64,000 bases of DNA from Bradyrhizobium liaoningense (GCF_018130825.1 NZ_JAFCJS010000008.1:1-64000); one strand, 5' to 3'; counted from the stretch's first letter, positions 27,161 through 36,560 are shown. The notes: generated from the letters alone by a model not told the origin. Numbers and translations are program-made.

Positions 27161-27199
27161 CTGGCGCGGCATCCACCGCTGTCGCGAGTCACCCTCTGC

Positions 27200-27303
27200 T
27201 GTCATGCCCCGGCTTGACCGGGGCATCCAGTACGCCGCAGCCTATCGTTTCTATCACGACCGTCTCGGAGTACTGGATCGCCCGGTCAAGCCGGGCGATG
27301 ACA
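27200..27303. repeat. Family D inverted repeat
   Basis: Arms around GCCCCGGCTTGACCGGGGCATCCAGTA and the complementary TACTGGATCGCCCGGTCAAGCCGGGCGATGACA. Each arm also folds alone. Positioned between convergent yqgE and the TfdA-like gene. A diverged relative is at 56199-56293. Confidence 0.7.
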
Positions 27304-27321
27304 CCCGTTGCTATGCCGCGC

Positions 27322-28209
27322 CTACTCCGCCGCCTGCTGCTGCACCGTCGGCTCGGTCCCCGCGACCGTCGCCCTGCGCATGTCGCGCGGTTGCGACTGG
27401 TCGTAGCGGCGGACGCGGTGCATGGTCTGGCGGTTGTCCCACATCACAAGGTCATGCAGCTTCCATTTATGGACGTAGACGAACTCTGCTTGCGTCGCGT
27501 GCTCATTCAGATCGCGCAGCAGCAGGCGTCCCTCCGGCACGCTCATGCCGACCACCTTGCCGGTATGTGATGACAGATAGAGCGACTTGCGGCGATGCAC
27601 GGGATGGGTCCGCACCAGCCGTTGCAGCACCGGCTTGAACATCTCCTTCTCGTCGTCGGTGTATTCGGTGAAGCCGAGCGATCCCCGCGAATACATCAGC
27701 GAGTGTTCGCAGACGAGGTTCTCGATCTCCGTCTTGGTGTCGTCGTCGAGCGCGTCATAGGCCGCCCGCATGTCTGCGAATTCGGTGTTGCCGCCCTTCG
27801 GATTCACCACCCGCGCCGACAGTAGCGAGAATTTTGCCGGAATCGGGCGGAACGAGCTGTCGGAATGCCACAGGCAGTTGCCGAGGTTGAACAGATGTGC
27901 GCGGCTGTCCTTCGCCAGCGGCTTGCCGTCCTTGCCGAGATTGGAGACGTCGTTCAGGCCGGACTGCAGCCGGTAATCCTTCTCCTTGGTCACGGTGCCG
28001 CCGCGTGCATCCTCGCGCTGGCCGAAGTTGAGGGCGAAGGCCATCTGCTGCTCGTCGGTGATGTCCTGGTCGTGGAAGACAAGCACCGCATATTTGTCCA
28101 TGGCAGCCTCGACCTCGCGCGCCTCCGCCTCGGTGAGGGGCTTGCGCAGATCGAGGCCGGACACCTCGCCGACAAAATGTTTTTGAAGCTGCCGGATGGC
28201 GATCGTCAT
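27322..28209 (-). CDS. TfdA-like Fe(II)/2-oxoglutarate dioxygenase
   Basis: A 295-residue TauD/TfdA family oxygenase. The iron ligands are H115, D117 (WHSDSSF) and H264 (TMHRVRRYD), with the 2-oxoglutarate arginine probably R275. These are shifted only two positions from the ligands I recall for Cupriavidus TfdA, and length and motifs agree. TfdA cleaves 2,4-dichlorophenoxyacetate. The TfdA-alpha forms of Bradyrhizobium act on related phenoxyacids, and their natural substrate is unclear. GAGAGAA precedes the ATG. Same direction as the SDR gene upstream, about 100 bases away. Confidence 0.88.
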   Translation of the reverse strand: MTIAIRQLQKHFVGEVSGLDLRKPLTEAEAREVEAAMDKYAVLVFHDQDITDEQQMAFALNFGQREDARGGTVTKEKDYRLQSGLNDVSNLGKDGKPLAKDSRAHLFNLGNCLWHSDSSFRPIPAKFSLLSARVVNPKGGNTEFADMRAAYDALDDDTKTEIENLVCEHSLMYSRGSLGFTEYTDDEKEMFKPVLQRLVRTHPVHRRKSLYLSSHTGKVVGMSVPEGRLLLRDLNEHATQAEFVYVHKWKLHDLVMWDNRQTMHRVRRYDQSQPRDMRRATVAGTEPTVQQQAAE

Positions 28210-28307
28210 GACGTTCTCTCCCGCGTGCCGCGAACGGTTGGTCCCGTTCTGTCGGTGAAAAAGCTACTCCTGCACTCGCAGTTGTCAACGCGCGACGCGC
28301 ATGCCTC

Positions 28308-29087
28308 TTACGCGTTGCGCGCCATCAGGCCGCCATCGACCGGGATCACCGCGCCGGTGAGGAACGACGCCGCCGGCAGGCACAGGCTCAACGTCATATG
28401 CGCGACCTCCTCGGGGTCGCCGTAACGGCCGAGTGCGGTGCGGCGCTTGGCGTAGATGGTCTTGTGCTCCTCGGAAATGCGCTCGGTGATGGCGGTGCGG
28501 ATCGGGCCCGGGCAGATGCAGTTGACGGTGATGCCCTCGCGGCCGAGCTCGACCGCCAGCGAGCGGGTGAGGCTCGTGACGCCGCCCTTCGCCGCCGAAT
28601 AGGGGCTGTGCAATGCGGTGGCGCCGAGCGCCTCGGTGGAAGCGATGTTGACGATGCGCGGGCTCTTCGACTTGCGCAAATGCGGCAGCGCGGCGCGGAT
28701 GATGCGGGGGTGCGCCGTCAGCATCACGGCGATGCCTTTGGCCCAGGCGTCCTCGTAAGTCTCGTCGTCGATCGCGACACGCACGGAGATGCCGGCATTG
28801 TTGACGACGATATCGAGGCCGCCGAAATGCGCGGCGACATCCCCGACCACGCGCTTGATCTCGCCGCCGTCGGCGACGTCGAGCTTCCACGCCTTCGCCG
28901 CGCCGCCGCTGGCCGTGATTTCCTTCGCGACAGCATGCGCGCCTTGCTCGTCATAATCGGTGACGGCGACGTTCGCGCCCTCGCCCGCGAACACGTGCGC
29001 GGTCGCACGCCCCATGCCGCTCGCTGCGCCCGTGACGAGAACGGTCAGGCCCTTCACGGACCGGCTGAGCTGCTTGAACTCGGACAT
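28308..29087 (-). CDS. SDR family oxidoreductase
   Basis: A 259-residue NAD(P)-dependent short-chain dehydrogenase: TGAASGMGRATAHVFAGEG, NNAG near residue 87, S...YSAAK, then CPGPIRTAITERI. An acidic residue at the end of strand 2 (VTDYDEQG) suggests NAD preference. The start is at MSEFKQLS with GAGGAAACA upstream. It lies upstream of the TfdA-like gene in the same direction and divergent from a second SDR gene. Substrate unknown. Confidence 0.88.
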   Translation of the reverse strand: MSEFKQLSRSVKGLTVLVTGAASGMGRATAHVFAGEGANVAVTDYDEQGAHAVAKEITASGGAAKAWKLDVADGGEIKRVVGDVAAHFGGLDIVVNNAGISVRVAIDDETYEDAWAKGIAVMLTAHPRIIRAALPHLRKSKSPRIVNIASTEALGATALHSPYSAAKGGVTSLTRSLAVELGREGITVNCICPGPIRTAITERISEEHKTIYAKRRTALGRYGDPEEVAHMTLSLCLPAASFLTGAVIPVDGGLMARNA

Positions 29088-29184
29088 GCTGTTTCCTCGC
29101 GGCGTGTTGTTCGTTGTTATGATTGACAAGGCTGGCATCGATCCGCAGAGAGGTCAAACAAGCAAAACAAAAGGGGAGGCCGCG

Positions 29185-29922
29185 ATGGCGAACGAGCTGG
29201 ATTTTTCAGGGAAGCAGGTGCTGGTCGTCGGTGGTTCCAGCGGCATCGGCAACGGCATCGCACAAGCCTTTCGCGCCAGGGGCGCAGCTGTTGCGGTTTG
29301 CGGCACGCGTGCTCACGCAACGGAATATTCAGCTGAAGAGGGCTCCGATCTTAACGGTCTTGCTTACGCGCAGCTCGATGTCAGCAATGCCGCTGCGATC
29401 GAAGCGTTCAAGCCGTCGTTCGATCGCCTCGACATCCTCGTGCTCGCGCAGGGCGCGGTGATCTATCGCCGCGGCGAATTCGAGATGAGCGGATTCCGCA
29501 AGGTTGTCGAAGTCAACCTGATGAGCCTGATGGCCTGCGCGACGCGGTTTCATTCCATGTTGCGGGATGCGAAGGGCGCGCTGATCATGGTGTCCTCGAC
29601 CGCGGCCTATCATTCCACCATGGGCAATCCCGCCTACAACGCCTCGAAGACCGGCGCGGTCGGATTGACGCGCACGCTGGGCGAGGCCTGGGCCGAGGAC
29701 GGCATCCGCGTCAACGGCATCGCGCCCGGCCTCGTCGACACCAAGATGACGAAGGTGACGACCGACAATCCCAAGCGGCTCGAAGCGGCGCTGTCGCGCA
29801 TTCCACTGCGGCGACTGGGCACGCCGGCCGACATGGCGGGCGCAGCCTTGTTCCTGGCCTCGCCGCTGTCGTCCTACATCATCGGCCAGACGCTGGTCGT
29901 CGATGGCGGGCTGATCTTGTAG
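29185..29922 (+). CDS. SDR family oxidoreductase
   Basis: A 245-residue short-chain dehydrogenase: VVGGSSGIGNGIAQAFRARGAAV, SSTAAYHSTMGNPAYNASK (catalytic Ser, Tyr and Lys), then IAPGLVDTKMTKV. The usual NNAG is replaced by LAQGAV. CGTR after strand 2 hints at NADP use. GGGGAGG lies 6-7 bases before the ATG. Divergent from the SDR at 28308-29087. Substrate unknown. Confidence 0.87.
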   Translation: MANELDFSGKQVLVVGGSSGIGNGIAQAFRARGAAVAVCGTRAHATEYSAEEGSDLNGLAYAQLDVSNAAAIEAFKPSFDRLDILVLAQGAVIYRRGEFEMSGFRKVVEVNLMSLMACATRFHSMLRDAKGALIMVSSTAAYHSTMGNPAYNASKTGAVGLTRTLGEAWAEDGIRVNGIAPGLVDTKMTKVTTDNPKRLEAALSRIPLRRLGTPADMAGAALFLASPLSSYIIGQTLVVDGGLIL

Positions 29923-30006
29923 ATCATCCGGGCTACACTTTCGTCGACACTTGGAACTGCGCCGCTCCTGATCGGTTACTTGGGCTGACCCCCGAGGAGG
30001 AGCATC

Positions 30007-30381
30007 ATGGACACGGATCGGATTGTCGGATCAGCCAAGGAATTCGCCGGACGTGCGGAAGGCGCAGTCGGAGACATGGCGGGCGATGCCAAGACGCAGG
30101 CGTCGGGCAAGGCGCGCGAAGCTGCAGGCACCGTGCAGAATCTTTACGGCCAGGCCAAGGATGCCGTGCGTGATGCCGCGGATACCGCGACGGGCTACGC
30201 CAAGGACGCCTATGAGAGCAGTGGCGACACCTTCCGCGACGGCACGCAGGCGCTGTCGAAGAAAGTGCAGGACAACCCGCTCGGCGCGCTGCTCGTTGCC
30301 GGCGGCATCGGATTTGCGCTCGCGCTTCTGATGTCGCGCCCCGCCCGCCGTCCGCCGCCGCGCTGGCGCTATTACGGCTGA
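30007..30381 (+). CDS. CsbD-like protein with C-terminal membrane anchor
   Basis: 124 residues. The N-terminal part (MDTDRIVGSAKEFAGRAEGAVGDMAGDAKTQ) resembles CsbD. A helical, alanine- and lysine-rich middle of repeated AxDxAxxYAKDAY type follows. Then comes one hydrophobic segment LGALLVAGGIGFALALLMS near residues 93-111 and a basic tail RPPPRWRYYG. The tail looks like the DUF883/ElaB type of membrane anchor. Likely a stress protein attached to the inner membrane. GGAGGAG precedes the ATG. Confidence 0.78.
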   Translation: MDTDRIVGSAKEFAGRAEGAVGDMAGDAKTQASGKAREAAGTVQNLYGQAKDAVRDAADTATGYAKDAYESSGDTFRDGTQALSKKVQDNPLGALLVAGGIGFALALLMSRPARRPPPRWRYYG

Positions 30382-30400
30382 TAGCCGCAAACACGTATCT

Positions 30401-30533
30401 CTCGTGCCCCGGACGCGCTGCAGCGCTAAAGCGCTGCTGCGCAGAGCCGGGGCCCATTCTTTTTGAAGTAGATGTTGGGTCCCGGCTCTGCGTCGCATCA
30501 CCAAGAGGTGCTGCGCCGCGTCCGGGACACGAG
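30401..30533. repeat. Family C inverted repeat
   Basis: The left end CTCGTGCCCCGGACGCG pairs with the right end CGCGTCCGGGACACGAG. Internal AGCCGGGGCCCA / TGGGTCCCGGCT arms pair too. It separates the convergent CsbD-like and DUF459 genes and ends 6 bases from the DUF459 stop. A close copy is at 62629-62752. Confidence 0.75.
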
Positions 30534-30539
30534 ATTCAA

Positions 30540-32237
30540 CTACCGGACTTCCGCCGATCGCCCGACATTAGCCGGCGGCCGCGGGATCGCAGGGTTCTGC
30601 GCCGGATTGCGCGGCCCGGGCGCGGGTGCGAATTGACGCGGCGCCGGCGGCGGCGAGCCGAAACCAAAGAAATCCCGGAACGACGGCGTGGCCTGCGCCG
30701 GCTGCTGCGGTGGCGCGACGGGCGGCTTCTTCGGCGCGAGCTTGGGTGGGGCGATCGCAGCGGCCGCACCCGATGCAGTGGGAGAGGCGGCGTTGCCGTC
30801 GGGCGTCGTTGCCGCCATCGGCGTATCGCCCTTGGCCTGCTCGCGGCCGACCTCGCGGCGCGGCCAGGCATAATCGTCGGCGCGGCCGGCGGGGGCCGTC
30901 AGCGGCTCGCCCTTCACCATCGTCTTCGCAGCGAGCGCATCGACGGCGGCGGGACGCGAGCCCGGCCCGCCCAGCAATTGATCGGTCGAGATCGAGGCCG
31001 CGACCAGCGGCACGATCGGGCCGGCCAGCGGACGCGGCGCCGGCTTGCCGGGCTCGGCGCTGGTGTCGGGGGTCGCAGGCTCGCTCGGCAGCGCGATCGG
31101 GCCGGAGCGCCCGGCCAGCAGGCGCGTGATCTCGCGCTCGACATAGTGCGCGAGCTTTCGCGCGCCGGGCTTGGTGAAGTAGACGCCGTCGGAGCTGCGG
31201 AGCTGGCGGATCTGGCCTTCGAAGTCCGGGCCCTTCTGCAGGAAGCGGCCGGCCTCGTCGACAAAGCCGTCCCAGACGTCGACATAGGTGATGCCGGCCT
31301 TGGCCGCGCCCTCGCGATAGAGCGAATCCAGGAACAGCATGTCGGCCGTTCCCTTCTGTCCGCGGATCGCGGGCAGGCCGACCCAGAGCACCGGCACGCC
31401 CTTGGCCTTGAGCAGGTTGGCCAGCTCCTCGACCTTCTTGGTGTAGAGCTCGACCCAGCGTTCGTCGCGGAATTCGTAGAGGCCGTTCGGATTGCGCGCC
31501 GTCTTTTCCGGCGCGGCCGCAGGCGTGTCGGCATTGTCGGCGTCATCCTGCGGCAGGTCGGCATCGGCCGGCTTGTCGTCCGGCTTGGCGGCGGCGTCGG
31601 GCTTGGCGTCGCCGGGCTTAGCCGGTTGCTTGGCGCGCGCGCCCTTGTCGTTCTTCTTGTCCTTGTCTTTGTCCTTGTCCGACTTGTCGGCGACGGGCTC
31701 GCGGATCGCGATACGATCGTTGAGGCCGAGCATGACGACGATCACGTCGGGCTTCTCGGTCTCGAGGATGCCCTTCGCCGCCGCCGTCCAGTCCGAGGGC
31801 TCGCCCTTCGGCTGGTACTTGATCAGGCCGGACGTCGTCTTGTGCTTGCGGATCACGCCCATGTCGGGCTGCTCGCTATAGGCATCTTCCAGGCCGTAGG
31901 CGAGCCAGTCGGCCATGGCGTCGCCGATCACCAGCACGTTCTTGTCGGGCGTGGTGTCGCGCTTGGCCGGTGCCGGCGCGCGCGAAAAATCCTGGCGCGG
32001 GGCCTGCTGCTGTTGCTGCTGGAACGGCGCGAAGAAGTCGCCGCCGAACCATCCACCGCCGCCTCCGCCCTGGCGCGGCGGCGGGGCCGAGCGTTGCGGC
32101 GGGCCGCCGAAGCCGGGGAAGTTGAAGAACTGTGCGGAAGCGGGCCCTGCGACCGAGACCAATATCGCAAGCGCCGTCCCCAGCGCGATCAGCGGGCCGG
32201 TCTCGGTCAGCGCCTTGAACAGGGACTTCTTCGACAT
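30540..32237 (-). CDS. DUF459 SGNH-fold exported protein lacking canonical catalytic residues
   Basis: 565 residues. An N-terminal signal or anchor (about 10-35) is followed by a glycine, proline and glutamine-rich stretch. The SGNH/DUF459 domain then runs from about 95 to 355, followed by a long proline- and alanine-rich tail. Block I is VIGDAMAD (Ala where SGNH hydrolases have the nucleophile Ser), block III is MLGLNDR, and block V is SSDGVYFT (Tyr where His is usual). A charged low-complexity insert (KDKDKDKKNDKGAR and more) interrupts the domain. Probably not a classical esterase; it may bind glycans or peptidoglycan. Start ATG chosen over an upstream TTG. Confidence 0.83.
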   Translation of the reverse strand: MSKKSLFKALTETGPLIALGTALAILVSVAGPASAQFFNFPGFGGPPQRSAPPPRQGGGGGGWFGGDFFAPFQQQQQQAPRQDFSRAPAPAKRDTTPDKNVLVIGDAMADWLAYGLEDAYSEQPDMGVIRKHKTTSGLIKYQPKGEPSDWTAAAKGILETEKPDVIVVMLGLNDRIAIREPVADKSDKDKDKDKKNDKGARAKQPAKPGDAKPDAAAKPDDKPADADLPQDDADNADTPAAAPEKTARNPNGLYEFRDERWVELYTKKVEELANLLKAKGVPVLWVGLPAIRGQKGTADMLFLDSLYREGAAKAGITYVDVWDGFVDEAGRFLQKGPDFEGQIRQLRSSDGVYFTKPGARKLAHYVEREITRLLAGRSGPIALPSEPATPDTSAEPGKPAPRPLAGPIVPLVAASISTDQLLGGPGSRPAAVDALAAKTMVKGEPLTAPAGRADDYAWPRREVGREQAKGDTPMAATTPDGNAASPTASGAAAAIAPPKLAPKKPPVAPPQQPAQATPSFRDFFGFGSPPPAPRQFAPAPGPRNPAQNPAIPRPPANVGRSAEVR

Positions 32238-32415
32238 GCGATCTCGGCCGCGCAATGGGTCTGGAATAGGCTCGATATAATAACGGAATCGGGCGCCAAA
32301 CGGGCAGATTCCGTTGCAGATTTTTGACGGATTCTGGCGCCATACACCGGGGAACAGCCGCCCCCGTCAAGGCCGCCGGGCAAAATCCCTGTTCAGGGTT
32401 ACTTTCGGCGCGATT

Positions 32416-33798
32416 TTACCGCCCGCGCAGCCGGTCCAGCACGTCGGAGGAGGCAAAACCGTCGGCGGGGACCCCGATCGAGGCCTGGAAGTTGCGGAGC
32501 GCCTCCCGTGTCTGGCCGCCGAACTGGCCGTCCGGAGTGCCCTTGTAGAAGCCGCGCTGGGCCAGAAGCTGCTGCAGTTCCAGCCGCTCGGTGCGGGACA
32601 GCTCGCGTTCCTGGCGCGGCCAGGGCTGCACGAAGGGCTGCCCGCCACGCAGGCGGTCGGCGAAATGGCCGATCGCCAGCGCATAGGCCTCGGCCGGGTT
32701 GTACTTCATGATGACGCGGTAGTTCTGCAGCATCAGGAAGCCGGGGCCTTGCGCGCCCGCCGGCGCCAGCAGATAGGCTTTCTCCGCCGGGTGCGGGAAG
32801 GGCTGGTTGGTCGGGCGCTTCAGCCCGAGCTTCTCCCACTGCGCGATCGTCTGCGCCTTGGCGCGGTCGGCCAGCATGTAGTTGAACCCTTGCGGCACCA
32901 CGACCTCGAAGCCCCAGGTCTGGCCGGACTGCCAGCCGTCCTTCTTCAGGTTGTTGGCGGTCGACGCGATCAGGTCGGTGGGATTGTCGACGACGTCGCG
33001 CCGTCCGTCGCCGTCGCCGTCGACCGCAAAGCGCTTGAACGCGGTCGGCATGAACTGGGTCGGGCCGAAGGCGCCGGCCCAGGAGCCGCGCATCTGCTCC
33101 GGGCGCAGATCGCCGCGGTTGAGGATCTCCAGTGCGGAGAGGAATTCGTCCTTGAAATAAGCCTGGCGGCGGCCGATGCAGGCGAGCGTCGCGGTCGATT
33201 GCAGCACGCTGCGGTCGCCCATCTGCGTCGAGTAATTGGACTCGATGCCCCAGATCGAGGCGATGATGTAGCGGTCGACGCCGGTGGCCTTTTCGGTGGC
33301 GTCGAACTGCGCCTTGTATTTGGCGAGCACCTCGCGGCCCTTGGCGAGGCGATTGTCGTTCACGAGGATGTCGAGATAATCCCAGATCGATTTTGTGAAC
33401 TCCGGCTGCGAGTCCATCAGGTCCATGATGCGCAGATCGGGCGCAAGCCCAGCGGTGAAGCGCTGGAAGTTGTCCTGGGTGATGCCGCGCCGTGCGGCAT
33501 CGGGCCACATGCCCGCGACGCAATTGTCGAAATTGCCGGCGGCCTCGCGGATCGCGGCGGCCGTCATCAGCGGATGGCCGGAGGCACCGTCCTCGCCGCT
33601 CCAGGGCTGCGCGCCGCCGGGGCCGGGCGCGGGTTGTGATGGCGCGGGATTCGTGCCGGAGAAAATGCCGCCGAACAGGTTCGACAGTCCGTTCTGCGAC
33701 TGGGCGTTCACACTGGCCGGCAGCAGCAAGGCGGCCGCAACCAACCCTGCGCCGCTCACAAATCCAGCACGTTTTGCCAGCGCTGCCACTGATTGCAT
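32416..33798 (-). CDS. Lytic murein transglycosylase (MltB family) with peptidoglycan-binding domain
   Basis: About 460 residues. A signal peptide ends near residue 33 (ASVNAQ). The SLT_2/MltB catalytic domain runs from about 80 to 385, with catalytic glutamate in IWGIESNYS. The C-terminal PG_binding_1 repeat is ELQQLLAQRGFYKGTPDGQFGGQTREALRNFQ. It cleaves peptidoglycan glycan strands in the periplasm. Two adjacent ATGs are possible; the second has better spacing to AAGGA. Divergent from galU. Confidence 0.92.
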   Translation of the reverse strand: MQSVAALAKRAGFVSGAGLVAAALLLPASVNAQSQNGLSNLFGGIFSGTNPAPSQPAPGPGGAQPWSGEDGASGHPLMTAAAIREAAGNFDNCVAGMWPDAARRGITQDNFQRFTAGLAPDLRIMDLMDSQPEFTKSIWDYLDILVNDNRLAKGREVLAKYKAQFDATEKATGVDRYIIASIWGIESNYSTQMGDRSVLQSTATLACIGRRQAYFKDEFLSALEILNRGDLRPEQMRGSWAGAFGPTQFMPTAFKRFAVDGDGDGRRDVVDNPTDLIASTANNLKKDGWQSGQTWGFEVVVPQGFNYMLADRAKAQTIAQWEKLGLKRPTNQPFPHPAEKAYLLAPAGAQGPGFLMLQNYRVIMKYNPAEAYALAIGHFADRLRGGQPFVQPWPRQERELSRTERLELQQLLAQRGFYKGTPDGQFGGQTREALRNFQASIGVPADGFASSDVLDRLRGR

Positions 33799-34004
33799 CA
33801 TGTCCTTCCCGTCCGGCCAAAATCCGCCATCAGGAGGCCCAGTACCGGTTGCCAATAGCTTAACAAAGGTGAAATTTTAGTGGCTGCTTTTTTCTTAACT
33901 CGGCACGCGCGAGGCCCCACATCCGCCTTTGTTAGCGGCTGCAAACAGGCTAGCAAGATGCCATTGCTCCCGTCACGCATGCCCTCAGGTATTCGATCAA
34001 TCCC

Positions 34005-34880
34005 ATGAAAATTCGCAAAGCCGTATTCCCCGTCGCCGGCCTCGGCACCCGCGTCCTGCCCGCCACCAAGGCGATGCCGAAGGAAATGCTGACCATCGTC
34101 GACAAGCCGCTGATTCAATACGTCTATGACGAGGCGAGGGAGGCCGGCATCGAGCACTTCATCTTCGTCACCGGCCGCAACAAAAACGTCATCGAAGATC
34201 ATTTCGACAAGATGTTCGAACTCGACGCGACGCTGGCCGCGCGCGGCAAGAAGGCCGAGCAGGAGATCCTGGCGCAGAACCAGCCGGACGCCGGTGCCGT
34301 CAGCTTCACCCGCCAGCAGGCGCCGCTCGGCCTCGGCCACGCGGTCTGGTGCGCGCGCGACATCGTCGGCAACGAGCCGTTCGCGGTGGTGCTGCCGGAC
34401 GAGCTCGTGCTCAACACGCCCGGCTGCCTCAAGCAGATGATCGAGACCGCCGCAACGCTCGGCGAGAAATCCAATTTGATCGCGGTCGAGGCGGTGCCCG
34501 ACCATCTCACCCATCAATACGGCATCTGCGGCGTCGGAAAGCGTACCGGCAAGATGTTCGAGGTCGATGGCATGGTCGAGAAGCCGGCCAAGGGCACCGC
34601 GCCCTCCAACCTCTCGATCACCGGCCGTTACATCCTGCAGCCGGAGATCTTCAAGATCCTGGAGACGCAGGAGCGCGGCGCCGGCGGCGAGATCCAGCTC
34701 ACCGATGCCATGATCGGCCTCGCCAAGTCGCAGAAGTTCTACGGCGTCGAGTTCGAGGGCGAGCGCCATGATTGCGGCTCCAAGCCCGGCTTCCTCCGCG
34801 CCAACATCGCCTACGGCCTGAAGCGGCCGGAGCTGCGTGACGGTCTGATTGCGGAGATGAAGAAGTATCTGGGGCAGTAG
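34005..34880 (+). CDS. galU: UTP-glucose-1-phosphate uridylyltransferase
   Basis: A 291-residue cytosolic enzyme making UDP-glucose for exopolysaccharide, lipopolysaccharide and glucans. Nucleotide-binding FPVAGLGTRVLPATKAMPKEML, then DKPLIQYVYDEA, VLPDELVLNTPGCL and GGEIQLTDAMIGL are all typical GalU. Length matches the family. No polysaccharide operon adjoins it; the next feature is a repeat element. Confidence 0.96.
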   Translation: MKIRKAVFPVAGLGTRVLPATKAMPKEMLTIVDKPLIQYVYDEAREAGIEHFIFVTGRNKNVIEDHFDKMFELDATLAARGKKAEQEILAQNQPDAGAVSFTRQQAPLGLGHAVWCARDIVGNEPFAVVLPDELVLNTPGCLKQMIETAATLGEKSNLIAVEAVPDHLTHQYGICGVGKRTGKMFEVDGMVEKPAKGTAPSNLSITGRYILQPEIFKILETQERGAGGEIQLTDAMIGLAKSQKFYGVEFEGERHDCGSKPGFLRANIAYGLKRPELRDGLIAEMKKYLGQ

Positions 34881-34888
34881 GCCCCACT

Positions 34889-35015
34889 GTCGTCCTGGCG
34901 AAAGCCAGGACCCATACCGCGTGATCCATCGATTGCGGTCGGTAGTTGTACCGAACTGCAAGTCTTCACCAAACTGCTTCCTGGGGTAATGGGTCCTGGC
35001 TTTCGCCAGGACGAC
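34889..35015. repeat. Family B inverted repeat element
   Basis: Left arm 34889-34916 (GTCGTCCTGGCGAAAGCCAGG...) and right arm 34989-35015 are inverted complements. They have compensatory T/A changes relative to the copy at 7794-7921, so pairing is conserved while sequence is not. Lies between convergent galU and the diguanylate cyclase gene. Confidence 0.75.
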
Positions 35016-35063
35016 GCCGAGTATTTGGCGCGCTGCTCATCGCAACGACGGCGGCGCCGTCCC

Positions 35064-36560
35064 TCACGCCACCAGCGACAGCTTCGGCAGGCTCGCGACC
35101 ACGGACTGGTTGCGGCCGCCGGCTTTGGCGGCGTAGAGCGCCTTGTCGGCGGCGGCGACCAGGATTGTCCAGTCCATGCCGGCGGCGGGGACGAGGCTGG
35201 CGATGCCGCAGGACACCGTCGACGTCGCCTGGTCGTCGGACCAGCCCTGCACCTTGAGGCGGATCGTCTCGGCGATCTTGAAGGCCTCAGTGGCCGAGGT
35301 GTCCGGCAGCAGCACCGCGAATTCCTCGCCGCCATAGCGCGCGGCGCAGTCGCCGGCGCGCCGCACCGAGTCGGAAATGCAGATGGCGATGCCGACCAGC
35401 ACCTGGTCGCCGGCCTGATGACCGAAGGTGTCGTTGTAGGCCTTGAAGTGATCGGCATCGATCATCAGCAGCGCGACCGGTGTCTTCTGGCGCATGGCGC
35501 GCCGCCATTCGACGTCGATGACGGTGTCGAACTTGCGGCGGTTCTTCAGGCCAGTGAGCGCATCCGTCGTCGCCAGCTCCTCGAGCTTGCGCTCGGCCTC
35601 GGCGCGCCGGCCGATCTCGCGCGCGAGCACGAGCGTCGATGCCAGCATGAACACGATCAGCGCCAGCACCACGGCGCCGATGCGATAGGCCTCCTTCCGC
35701 CACAGCTCGAACACCGCGCTCAGAGGCTTGCCGGCCACCACAAACAACGGTCCGCCGTCGCCGCTGCGCGCATAGAGCCGCGGCGTCGGATCGACCGGGC
35801 CCTGGCCGGAATAGGAGCTGCCGGCGCGCAGATTGTCCGCCTTCCAGCTCTGACGCTCGTTCAGGTTCCTGCCGATCACGTCGAGGTCGAACGGCCGCCG
35901 CATCATGATGGTGCGGTCGCGCTTGAGCACGGTGATGGTGTCTTCGGGATCGAGGCTCAGGCGCTCGAACAATTCGTGGAAATAGCTGAAGCGGATCGAG
36001 CCGGTGACGACGCCCATGAAGCCGCCGTCGGTGTCGCTGATGCGCCGGCTCAGCACGATCGAATAGGCGCCGCGGAACAGCATCGGGCGGCTGATGAAGA
36101 GACCGGCGCCGGGATTGTCGCGGTGGACCGTGAAATAGTCCTCGTCGGCGCGATTTTCGGAGGGCGGATCGAGCGTGGATGCATCGATCGTCAGCCTGCC
36201 CTCCGCGTCATAGACCTGGATGGCGCCGAAATGCCGTGCCGTCGTCGCATGATCGAACAGGATCAGGTGCCGGACCGGCGTCGAGACCGTGGCGAGCTCC
36301 GGCAGCAGCATGTTGCTGGCGACCGCCTTCAGCGACAGATCGTAGATCTCGATGTTGCGGCTGATGTCGGATTCGATGGTGGTGGCAAGGTTTTCCAGCG
36401 TCTGGCGGGCCAGCGCCTCTTCGCCGCGGCGCATGTCCAGCATGACGTTGACGCAAATGGCGGAAAAGCCGATCACCGTCACCACGGACGAGATGATCAG
36501 CAGCTTCGCCGAAATCCGCCACGGCCGGCGGGCCATGACTTCGCGCCATCCAGACAGCAT
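35064..36560 (-). CDS. Membrane diguanylate cyclase with periplasmic PDC/Cache sensor
   Basis: 498 residues. TM1 is about 15-37, an extracytoplasmic sensor resembling a double Cache domain covers about 40-275, TM2 is about 285-305, and the GGDEF domain is about 330-490. The active site is YGGEEF at 410-414. An intact inhibitory site, RAGD, lies nine residues before it. It should make cyclic di-GMP in response to a small external ligand and be feedback inhibited. GGGAGC precedes the start ATG (MLSGWREV). Confidence 0.92.
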   Translation of the reverse strand: MLSGWREVMARRPWRISAKLLIISSVVTVIGFSAICVNVMLDMRRGEEALARQTLENLATTIESDISRNIEIYDLSLKAVASNMLLPELATVSTPVRHLILFDHATTARHFGAIQVYDAEGRLTIDASTLDPPSENRADEDYFTVHRDNPGAGLFISRPMLFRGAYSIVLSRRISDTDGGFMGVVTGSIRFSYFHELFERLSLDPEDTITVLKRDRTIMMRRPFDLDVIGRNLNERQSWKADNLRAGSSYSGQGPVDPTPRLYARSGDGGPLFVVAGKPLSAVFELWRKEAYRIGAVVLALIVFMLASTLVLAREIGRRAEAERKLEELATTDALTGLKNRRKFDTVIDVEWRRAMRQKTPVALLMIDADHFKAYNDTFGHQAGDQVLVGIAICISDSVRRAGDCAARYGGEEFAVLLPDTSATEAFKIAETIRLKVQGWSDDQATSTVSCGIASLVPAAGMDWTILVAAADKALYAAKAGGRNQSVVASLPKLSLVA

